A program made the translations under genes and the position numbers. Positions 34,298 to 44,236 of a DNA stretch of 64,000 bases are shown here, piece after piece (the stretch's first letter is position 1; every line of letters begins with the position of its first letter). Below the pieces are notes generated by a model that did no database searches, was not told where the DNA came from, and worked only from the letters and a program-made list of their open reading frames with translations. The DNA is taken from assembly GCA_029891385.1 (NCBI GenBank), contig CM057230.1:39899858-39963857 (forward strand). Reading direction: 5' to 3'. Source of the stretch: Erythroxylum novogranatense. Its lineage: Eukaryota > Streptophyta > Magnoliopsida > Malpighiales > Erythroxylaceae.

Positions 34298-35517
34298 TAC
34301 CAGTGTATATGCTTCAAAATTAAAAACATTCAACACACTTGCTACCACATCTGGGGAGTCCTGTGCCTCTTGTTTGGTGATGGCATAGATCCTGGCTTGA
34401 GGTTGCGGCTGATTGCTACGTACCTCAATCCTGACACTGGATCTTGTTGACTGAGTTTGACCTCTACCTCTGCCTCTCTATGCAGATCTGCCAACTCTAC
34501 CCTGATTTGATGCTCGCAAGAGCCACATCGAAAACATGCTCTCGATATCCTCCAACACTCACCACCATGCCTTTTACCACAATGTTCACATTTAGAAATT
34601 TGTTGCGACTGATTAGTAGGCATCTGTCCTCTGCCTCCCCTAGATTGAGCAAATCTACCTCTTCCTTGGGATCTAGGTTGTCTCGATCTAGATTGGAATC
34701 TAGACAATCTGTTTTGGCACTTTCTGAAGCTTCTGCTAGAATCAGCCTGAGATTCTTCTTGTCTTTTACCTCTGGCTTCTTGTCTGTACTCTACTTGGCC
34801 ATCCTTTAATAGTTGTTCTATTTTGATCGAGGCTACTCAAAGTTCTGTAAAACTGCTCAAGTTAAAGATGACAAGCCTTGTTCTGATTTCTATATTCAAA
34901 CCATCCTCAAACCGCCTACATTTATCTTGCTTAGTTGGAATCAGTGCGGTCGGATACCCCATTAACTCATTGAACTTTATCTCATAGTCAGCCACTGTGA
35001 GCTTGTTTTGCTTCAAATCTAAGAATTCCTTCATTTTTCAATCCATGTAAATCTTCGGCATGTAGTTCTCTCGGAACACTCTCAAGAAATCCTCCCAGGT
35101 TAAACTACAAGATCTGGTGGTACTACCCAGAACAGTCTTCCACCACTGAAATGCAGGACCTTACAGGAGTGAAACCGCGTAGTCAAATCTTTCATCTGCT
35201 TCACAATCCATCTGATCAAACACTCTTTCGATTCTCTCAAGCCAGCCTTTTGCTTCAGCCAGTTTTGTAGTTCCGTAGAAGTCTACAGCCCCTTGTTTCT
35301 CAGCTTATCATATCTCCTTTCTTGCCTCACGGGAATTCTCGGAGGCATTCCAGAAAATTAAGGTACATAAGACTCTATATTGGCTCCTATAGACTCTACG
35401 TTAGCTGACTCACCAATTTGATCTCCTATGGAAGATGACCTATAAAAAACAAAAGCTGTGATTACTGTCTGAATCTTTCTTATAAATCATATTGTTTCCT
35501 TAAGGATGTCAAACTAT
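34298..35517 (-). pseudogene. Element C gag with broken CCHC knuckle
   Basis: On the minus strand gag is recognisable from about 35300 (GAVDFYGTTKLAEAKGWLERIERVF and FQWWKTVLGS, with a stop between them), through LDLKQNKLTVADYEIKFNELMGYP (34837-35034) to a basic region (SRFQSRSRQPRSQGRG) and KCEHCGKRHGGECW..ACFRCGSCEHQIR at about 34600-34500. The knuckle has the first cysteines and the histidine, but a frameshift follows and the final cysteine is lost. About 120 bases between gag and the primer-binding site show nothing. Gag ends near the D insertion at 34297. Confidence 0.85.
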
Positions 35518-35529
35518 GCTCTGATACCA
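35518..35529 (-). other. Element C primer-binding site
   Basis: The sense strand reads TGGTATCAGAGC, three bases from the 5' LTR edge at 35533. It complements the tRNA-Met 3' end. Confidence 0.88.
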
Positions 35530-35532
35530 AAA

Positions 35533-36635
35533 TTACAAAATCCTACTACCATAAGGCAAATGCTCGAATACCCGAAGGACATTTAAGTACATACCTTATG
35601 ATAATGGTATGTTGGAACAAAAACAAATCCAACTTACACATGGCATCATCTAACATACTCCAAAGTCACTAAATTTTAAAAACCATTCATTTCATTTATT
35701 CATAAAGTTTACACTATTTCCACCAAACAATATTTACAAAACCTTATACAAATTCTAACAAAACTATAAAAATAATGCTAGATTCACTTCTGGTGTCAGC
35801 TGATAGACCTCTGAGTCATTTCTCTGTCCAAAAGATTCCTTAAATCCTGACTAAGGAACTATGTCTCCTGTCTCGTACCTAAAAAGCCATATTGCAATTT
35901 TTGATGAGTTTTGCAAACTCAATGAGTGAACCATCATTGATGAATTCACTGGATCATATACACACATCACATAATACAAAAATATTCATTTTAACATACA
36001 ATTTTTATTCAAAAACTCACACAATATGGTATAACATTTAATCATTGCAAAACAGATCATATATAACAAATACATAAGCATATAAGACTCACATTTGTTC
36101 TTATTATTATGACTGAATGCCTATCACATACTTATACAAATACTAGCTTATAGGGCTCAGTTATAATAGAATCACGGAGCATAGCTCTACGTGCACACAC
36201 ATATATCACGGAGTAAAGCTCTATGTGGAAATGCTTTATATTGGCAACTCAAGTCACAACGCCTTTATCTGAGCATGCATTTTTATGAAATGCATCAAAT
36301 ACTGAATATGTCATATAAGGCAATCACATATGATGCTCAAACAAAACTCATAATCATTGGACCTAAGTATGGCATTTAACTTTCGTTGAGAATTCACATA
36401 AAATTCAGAATTCCATAGCAATCAAAGCCGCAATCAAAGCACTTCCAATACATTCCCAAATATTGATCTCGTCGGACAATTAAAATCCAGAATTCATAAA
36501 CAAATCGCAAACAGTTTAATAATGTTGGAAGTTTAAACAATTCAAATCAAATCAATCATAGAAAATCATCCAGGTTGACTCACAATACACTCCAATAAGC
36601 TATTTCCTGGATGGGCCAGCAATGTCTGACTGGCG
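35533..36635 (-). repeat. Element C 5' LTR, left part
   Basis: It begins TTACAAAATCCTACTACC (a mutated LTR end) and aligns with 22362-23440. Element B is inserted at 36636, inside the putative 66-nt exon. The LTR resumes at 48187. Confidence 0.9.
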
Positions 36636-37589
36636 TGTAACATCCCACCCCCTCCTGGAAGGGTAAAATAGTAAAATTGGCATAGGATGAAACTAATAGG
36701 GATGTATGAGTAGTGTCCAGTATCTTTGCATCGGTGCTCGATGAATTTGTGCCTGAACTGCTTGGTCATGCATTCATGACATTCCCGGTAATTGGGCCTA
36801 ACGGCATTTTATTGTGATTAACGTGATTATGGGATTTGAAAAATTATTCTGAGTGCGCCATTGAGCGTTTTACATTTTTTTGGATTTATAGGAATTTTTC
36901 TGGAATTTTCTGAAGAAACTTTCCGGACCGGCAAAATCGTCGGTAACTAGCCTAAACGTGTTTTTGTGTTAGAAAAGGTGATTTTCGTGTTTGAAAAATT
37001 ATTTGGAGTGCACTGTTATGTGCTTTACAATTTTAGGGAATTTCATTAAATTTCAAAAAAAAGATTCGGGTAAATTCTGAAATTTGACGGAAAAATCGCC
37101 AATTAAGCGAACCTACGATTTTCTAGAGTTAAAGTTGCTACCCAATGGCACTGTATTATTGGGTATATTATTGTGGGAGTGCAATTAGGGTCATTGGAGT
37201 TGATTGAGTTAGTTTTTGATCTGGACTGGATTAAAGAATCATTACTTTGACTTTTCTTTAAAATTGTTAACCAATGGAATTTAGCCAACTTAAGCCTTCA
37301 TTGAATGTTCCATTTTGTTCCTATCGGATTGCTTAAGTGAAAAGAGCCAAAGGCATTTTTCTTTCTATTTTTCTAACTCATCCGAAAACACCATTTCTCT
37401 TTTGCCTATCCTCCATCGATTTTCTTCTTCTCCATTTTCATTGATTTTTTTTTTGCTTCTTTCTTCACCTTCCTCCAAACTACTTCATGTTTATTGTCCT
37501 ACCATCACGATGAGCTCTTGTTGGAGGGTAGAAGAAATGGTTAGAAGGCAAAGAGTTGAAAAGAAGAGAGGAATTGGAAGCTTAAGTAG

Positions 37590-39455
37590 GTAAGGTTTTA
37601 AGTTTGTTTTCAATGATGCTTTGATTATGTAGTTCATAAATCATGATTAGTAGATGCATTTAAAGGGGGTTATTGTTTATTAATTATGAGTGATGATGGT
37701 TAAATGTTATGAAAAAGATAGTTTGAATTGTTGGGTTATGTTTGAGTATGATTTGAGGAACCTAGCTTGAAAGATGTGTTGTTAACTTGATTTTGGATGA
37801 TTCAAGATGATTTCTCTTGCATAAAAATGATTGTGTAAGGTGCTGCCAATTTTAGCAAAATGCTTAGGTGAAGGTATTGAAGAGGTATTGGTTAAATTCT
37901 TAATTACTTGGGATGTTTGATGGTGTAGAAATGGGGTGGGAATGGTATAGAAACCATAGAATATGGTTTAGACTTAAGTGCTGGAAAATTTACTTTGACC
38001 TATTACACTGATTTAATCATAACTCATTGTGTAGATATGAAAATGAGGCAAGGATTGTGGCCACTTAAACTTTGGGATGTTGGCTACATTTTTGTGTGAA
38101 ATAGGTGTTGTCTAATTTTAACTTTAAGGGGTTGCAATATGGCTTGGAAAGTTCCTGTTCTTAACTGGAATAAACAGTACCCGAAATCATACCTTAGAGT
38201 TTTGATAATTTTTATGAATTAATTGATATGGAATTAGGGAGAATGGTCTTCATGAAAGTTGTAGAATATTGAATTATCATTCCATTGCTACTGATCGTGC
38301 TATTTTTAGAGTTGTATATTGGGAGATATGAATTGATTACTATTGACTGGTTTCGAGCATTTTGATGAAACCTAGTCTAAGTGTGATTTTGTGAGTTTTC
38401 GGATTGGAGGCAATTTTACCATTTTATGTGGACTGAATTGGTGTGAATGAGCTTCTGAAAAGTTATAGAGGAAGAGATTACCTTGAAATTGATATATGGT
38501 GTGTAATTTTTTAGAAGTCAGAATTGGGAGTTATGATTTTTCCAAAGATTGACCCTACATTAGGTTATGAATGGCTGATCATAACAGTAGCTTCCATAAC
38601 AATTTTGAAATTGTTAGAGATCGAATTGGATGTTGAGTGCTTCATGAAAATTGAAGTTTGAGATGTTATCTTTTCAGGGATATAGAGTTCTGATTTTACT
38701 GACTTGTGTACATGGAGTTATGCTTGTTATAAGATTACTGCTCAAATTGGATGATTTCAGGGATAGCATCATTGATTGAATTATTTGACCAAGTTAACAA
38801 TGGAATTGGATTTTTAGTTGTTCATGAAAGTTAGAGATAACATTGTGACCTTGATGAACATATTTATTGTGCAATTTTTTTTGACTGAACAGAATGAGAG
38901 TTATTAAATTTGAAATGTACGGTTCTGTTTTAATGGGATTTGAGTAGGCAGTATCTTTGAAGGGATATTTGACACCCTTAGGGGGTGAAATTGATTTTTA
39001 TGGTCTTCTTGAGAATTGTAGAGCTTTTCATAAGCTTTCCAACAAAGTATAGTTTGCATTTTCAGAAATGTGTAGGAAGAGTTATGGGTGTTGGAAGTTT
39101 GGTTGGAAATCGAGAAAATAAAGGGGAAATAAGGGTTATATATAAAATATAAATTGTTGAGTTTTGGTTTCTTTCGTGAATAACTTTTCCGTCCGACGTC
39201 CGATTGACCTGATTCTGAGGCATCGGATTCATTGAATATTTAATTTCATTTTCTGAGAGATTCGGATTTTAGACGGAATTTGACGTAGCCGGGTAACGGA
39301 ACGGTGAATCCTTGTTTTATTTAATTAGGGACCTATAGAGGTCCGAATTGCGCACCGTCGCCTAATAGGTTTCTAAATTTTGATGAACATGCATATCTCA
39401 TCAACATGAGCACAAATTTCATATTTAGTGACTCGCTTTTTTTCGATTCATATAG
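37590..39455 (+). other. Putative intron 1 of LTR B leader
   Basis: GTAAGGTTTT at 37590 and TTCATATAG at 39455 (1,866 nt). The 3' LTR has the same at 45190 and 47068. It contains the ~180-bp modules and the CGTCCGACGTCCGATTGACC block (39190). A TATA-like stretch (39137-39146) lies inside and could be chance. Inferred from position and motif only. Confidence 0.45.
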
Positions 39456-39516
39456 AGGCTAATTGGGCGCCGATTGACCGACGTCACGAGACTTCCGGCA
39501 TTAGCTCTAGTAATAG
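39456..39516 (+). other. Putative 61-nt leader exon of LTR B
   Basis: From AGGCTAATTGGG to TAATAG, followed by GTGAGTAACC. The 3' LTR version is 47069-47133 (65 nt), with GACTTCC and GGAAGT as an inverted repeat just before the donor. The 5' copy lacks the GGAAGT half, possibly a sequence error. It aligns with the exons of G and H. Confidence 0.5.
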
Positions 39517-40130
39517 GTGAGTAACCTAGTTGGTTTCTCAAATTTCGGTTGCTTATATGTTCTACGTGAATTACATGCAATGATGAACTGTATGATTTTG
39601 GCATGTATAAGAGTGGACTATTGTATGTTTCTTGATTTTCTTGCATTGAATGACACCGACATCGATATCTTTGGGCTTTATAGCCATATCATTGATTTAT
39701 CGATACACTGGGCTTTATAGCCAAACACGATTCATTTACTAAATACTGCACTGCATGCATAATTGCATGATCAGATAATGGACGTGCCCCAAGTTGCTAT
39801 TTTTATTGAAAAGAGCTTCGAGCTCTCACACTGTACTGACCGAGCCTCGAGCCCGAGGGGAGAAATCCCTGACGCGTCCCCACTGAACACTGACTGAGCA
39901 CTTGGGCACAATACTGAATAACTGGAAAGAGTCACATATGCATTGCATTCGCACAAATGACTGTTCTGTGACATATACTGCTTTCATAATGGTATGAATT
40001 ACTGTGAATGGTTTCATATTACTGTACTATGGTGTACGCCATGTGCGTAATGCATGATTTGAGTGAACCATCGATGATGGTTTCTCACTAAGTTCGCAAA
40101 ACTCACCCAAAATTTGCATCTATTTTTCAG
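39517..40130 (+). other. Putative intron 2 of LTR B leader
   Basis: 614 nt from AATAG|GTGAGTAACC to TATTTTTCAG. In the 3' LTR the same interval is 47134-47777. It holds GGCTTTATAGCC hairpins (39680-39725), then AACCATCGATGATGGTT (40066-40082) and the AGTTCGCAAAACT hairpin, close to the acceptor. The motif set is shared with A, C, G and H. Confidence 0.5.
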
Positions 40131-40542
40131 GTCTTGAAGAATACCCCGGTTGACACGGGAGTATGTCTATTGTAGACGAGTAAAGGTTAGAGATCGGGAT
40201 CAGTTCGCGTCTGCATTAGTGTCTTAGTAAATTGTGTTCCGCAATCACTGTATAACAAGGCTTTGTATTTTTACTGAGCCCATTGTGGTTTTAATGTTTT
40301 ATTGCATTGATCGATTGTAAATTATTCTTGGATGACCGTAATAATCAAACTGGTTTATATTGAACACGGGTTATATTTACTTATTGTGTTTGCCGCACTA
40401 ACGTTGAATTAATGGCTCCAAAAAGAAAAAAAATGTATCTTGAGTTTTAAATCGATCGATAGACGCCACTCTCGCGGGACACGGACTCGGATATCACCAA
40501 CGATATCGGGTTGGGTCTTACGAGATGGGTGTTACATTTAGG

Positions 40543-40556
40543 TGGTATCAGAGCCC
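40543..40556 (+). other. Element B primer-binding site
   Basis: TGGTATCAGAGCCC, six bases after the LTR end. It complements the tRNA-Met 3' end and fixes the orientation. Confidence 0.9.
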
Positions 40557-43500
40557 AGTAGTACGAAATGTATCTGGGCACAGTTTGGAACATAGGTTGC
40601 ATGCATTTGAGTCGCGTCGTTGCAGACCGTGGTAACTGATCCCTAGTCAGAGTCGCACGAGGATAAATCCTATGGGTGCATAAGTGTCAAGTGACTAAGT
40701 GAGAGAAGAGTGAGACTAGATTAGAGTGTAAATCCCTAAAAGGGGATAATCAATTAGGAAAGGATAAAGGAAAAATGGATAAGAAGGTTGATATTGTACT
40801 GGGTTTGAAACCCTCATATGTGATAGCAGAATGACTGTGTTGGCCTAGACTAATTAAGAATTTCCGAATTAAATTGACAATATTATGGTGACAGAAAAAT
40901 AAAGATGTTGAGAACTTGGAGAGGTCCATTAGAGATATGGGAAGCATATTGGTTATAGTAGATCTAAGTGAAATTAAAAGCCCGGGATAGTTAGGTAATT
41001 ACAGTTCTGATTGTATATGTCATGAAAGGGGAAATATTGGAATTGAGTAAAATGTAGATGGTCCAATCGGGCATATCTTGATTCACGGTATTCGAGTTAG
41101 AGATCAGTAAATATTATAAGCAGATGATGATAGCGAGATGGAAAGAAGCTCAATAGAGTATCAGAACGGTTTATTGAGAACTAAAAGAAGCTGAAAAGTA
41201 TGATGCCCGGTGCCTATTAGAGTGAGGTAAAAGTGTACAGATAAACTGAAGAATTTGTGAAATGGTTATGATCTGGACTGCATAAGTTTGAGACTGAAAT
41301 GGTTATGTGACTATTGTGCTACGAGTTTCTGCTACTGATGGTGTATCGGGAAATTTTAAATTTGATTGAAAGGATGTATATGGACACAAAAATGGTAAAT
41401 GGATAAGTAAATAGATAGAGATAAAATGGAGTTATATCAACGATTTTGTCGGGTATTGGGGACTATGAACACCCGATCATATATTGTTTGAGGAAAATAG
41501 GAGATAAGTAGCAGAAAAAAAAATACTAATAATAATGATCATAAGCTGATAAGCCAAGTTGATATGACCTTACAAGGTCAAGTTGCACGTAACGGATATG
41601 GAAATGAGACATACAGTTTAATGATACGGGGAGAATGAAATAAAGATCTTGAATGAATGAAACCACAATAGTGGTATATGAAAAGAGTTGTCGATTTAAG
41701 TCGATTTCTTGTTGGGGATATCTATTGGACAAGAATGTTGATTGTGACTAATGAAATGTATGTGATGATATATGGAAATCATAGAGGAAATGAGCGGTGA
41801 ATGTTTAGAGTGATTATAAGTGTGAAGTTCTTAATGGGTTAAAGTAAGACAAAAGTAGACTAAGTGTGCATGTATGAGTGGGCGAAAAGTGATTCGGTAT
41901 CGGTCATTCAATTGAGGATGAGTATAAACCGAAAGGAATCTTAAGGAAGTCTGAATTGTATGGGTTACAAATTGGTTTCGGATAAAATGTGTGGTATAGA
42001 TTACGAATAGGTGTGAAAGAAAATGTTTATGTGATGACACAAGGAACCTTAGTGTAAGGAATGTTCGATATTTAAATTATGGCATAAAAGTGTTTCGATT
42101 GAGATAGACGTATAGTGAAGAATGATTGAAAAGCAATTAGGTATAATAATTGATTGATGAGACTTTCGTGGACGGGATAAAGATGGTAGTAAGACTAACG
42201 GTTAAACGGATTGAAGTATGGACAAAATTAAAAGTGAAATTGGGTCATAGCTCATCTTGTGGAGGTTATCTGACCTTTGTGTGTATAGAAATGTAAAGTA
42301 TCCAACATGAGTGAAATTTTAATTGGAGGTAATCCTATTGCAATGTGAAGTGAATCGATCTCCATTTATGATGCAAAACAGTTGAGGAATCTAGATTTGA
42401 AGCGAAGAATAAAAGAGTCCCGAACTGAGAAGTGAGATACTAAAATAAAATGAAAATTTTGGAGGTCCAAGTAAGGATGACAGGGTATTAACATATGTTG
42501 ATATGAATGATATGAAAATAATCGAGAAGAGAAAATGAAAAGAGTGAATGAATGGAGGCAAGAGGTTCAAAAGGGAAACTGACAACGAGGTGATGTAGTG
42601 ACACCCTCATAAATAAATTGTAAATATACTAACTGTAGACTCAAAAAAAAAAAGGGTAAAGGATGTGTGGTAAAGTCAACAAGACCCTAATAGGGATTTA
42701 TGCGAAGTAAGTAAATGGTAGCAACTGTGATTAGAGACAGAATGTGTTTGGAAGTGTTGAACAGTGAAAAGTAAAAAGAACGATAGGACTAATTGAGGAA
42801 TCGACATCGATGATAAACATACCTTTGGAAGAGTGGGCAAGTGCGTGTTGAATCGAGACAATATGTTGAACGGGTATGAAATAAATTGAACTGACTTTGA
42901 TAAATGGTATTGGTGTCATGCTCGCGACTGAAAGCCTTGGAGACTGTAGATTCCTATAAGGGTACACTAGGTTAATTTGAGGAAAGAGACAGGTATAAAT
43001 ACGACAATGCTGAAATGAACGAACAATTCTGCCTACTAAACTCAACTAGTGAACAGATAATGCTGTAATGAACAAATCAATTACAGATATTGAGATTTTC
43101 AATGACAATGAGTGTCAAGCAGATTATGGGTAATTGTGAAGTGTTTCTGGAAAAATTGAAGTTGTAAATCTAGTGATAAGAAAGGTTAAGAGTGCAGAAA
43201 GTAAGTAGTGAGTCTTATGACGAGTTTGAAGATGCGAATGGAATTGAAAAAAAAAACAATAGTGAAAAAATTCAAAGAAGAAGTATGTGTACCCGATAAA
43301 AGTGTTAGAATAAGAAAGTGAACAGTCGAAGTTAGACATTCTAGTAAGCATATGTAAAAAGTGAAATTGAATAACTATGGGTATAGAATGATGTGATTAT
43401 TGATTCAAGTGCTTATAGGTGTAAAAGTTCAACAGGAAAAATGTTTGATTATGATCGTGTTATAGAGTTCTGATTGACTGTAGGAATATACTGCTACACT

Positions 43501-44222
43501 GCGCAGTGCCTACTGGGAGTCAAAGATCATGATGGATTTGAGACTATAATGTGTGAGAAAAAGGAAAGTGACTGAGAAAGACTGCATGGTAAGCTAAAGT
43601 GGAACCGGATCGGACAAATGAGACATAGTAAACTGTATATCCGGATAAAGTGTGTGAACACTATAGAATAGTGAATTGTCTTACAAGAATCGAATTTAAA
43701 TATAAAGTGAATGGCATACAACAAAGGACTACATTAGGTACATTATTACTGATTATAGTGAATTGGAATTAAATGTCACTGTATTGGTACCAAAGGAATG
43801 TAAATCGTCCCTGACGTGATTAAGGGAGGTACCAAAGACATGGAGATGTCCTCAATGGAATACGAATTGGACTATATGGCACTGTGGGAAAAAGGTATTA
43901 GAGGAATAAAATGTGATAAGTGAATAGATTCGAAAATACTGAACTGAGCTACATATCGGAACCACAGGTAATGGCTATTTTAGAAATGACAAGTGAGATA
44001 GCTAAGAAAATGAGATCGCCAACTAATAGTCTTGTCGAATCCGTCTACTGTCCTAAGTGATAATGAGTTAGCCAAATTAGTAATCGAACCACTGACCGAG
44101 AGTGGTTATTGTGATCACCGACAAGTGAATCATTAAGTGGAAAAGTGTATGGGATATGTAGAATCATGTGATTACCGTCATAGTGAACTGTTGATCGAGA
44201 ATTTCGAGGACGAAATTCTTAT
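40557..44222 (+). other. Element B internal domain, non-coding
   Basis: 3.7 kb without a recognisable protein. The longest frame (104 codons, minus strand) shows no motif. The first 150 bases are alignable with element A's. The 3' end keeps AATTTCGAGGACGAAATTCT, the last codons of a typical gypsy pol, so it derives from a coding element. The plus strand is rich in A and G and poor in C. I see nothing else in it. Confidence 0.75.
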
Positions 44223-44236
44223 AAGGAGGAGAGAAT
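44223..44236 (+). other. Element B polypurine tract
   Basis: AAGGAGGAGAGAAT lies directly before the 3' LTR start TGTAACATCCC. Confidence 0.88.

Larger units (their letters stand above)
36636..40536 (+). repeat. Element B 5' LTR
   Basis: Runs from TGTAACATCCCACCCCC to GAGATGGGTGTTACA. The predicted leader is the clearest in the window: CT-rich stretch 37360-37480, donor AAGTAG|GTAAGG at 37590, acceptor TTCATATAG|AGGC at 39455, exon 39456-39516, donor AATAG|GTGAGTAACC at 39517 and acceptor TATTTTTCAG|G at 40130. It contains ~180-bp modules (38000-39100) and no CpG patch. Confidence 0.93.

Noticed and set aside
36632..36636. A clean 5-bp target duplication for element B
   Set aside because: GGCG is certain on both sides. 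The fifth base can be counted either as target T or as the first base of the LTR, so the left end may have lost one T.
37315..37593. A 92-codon frame, identical in both B LTRs, as a small gene
   Set aside because: Identity follows from the LTRs being recent duplicates. The frame lies in a CT-rich leader with low-complexity translation and ends at the putative donor site. A leader peptide cannot be excluded.
39137..39146. TATATATAA as the promoter of LTR B
   Set aside because: It lies downstream of the CT-rich leader and inside putative intron 1. AT-rich DNA gives such matches by chance.
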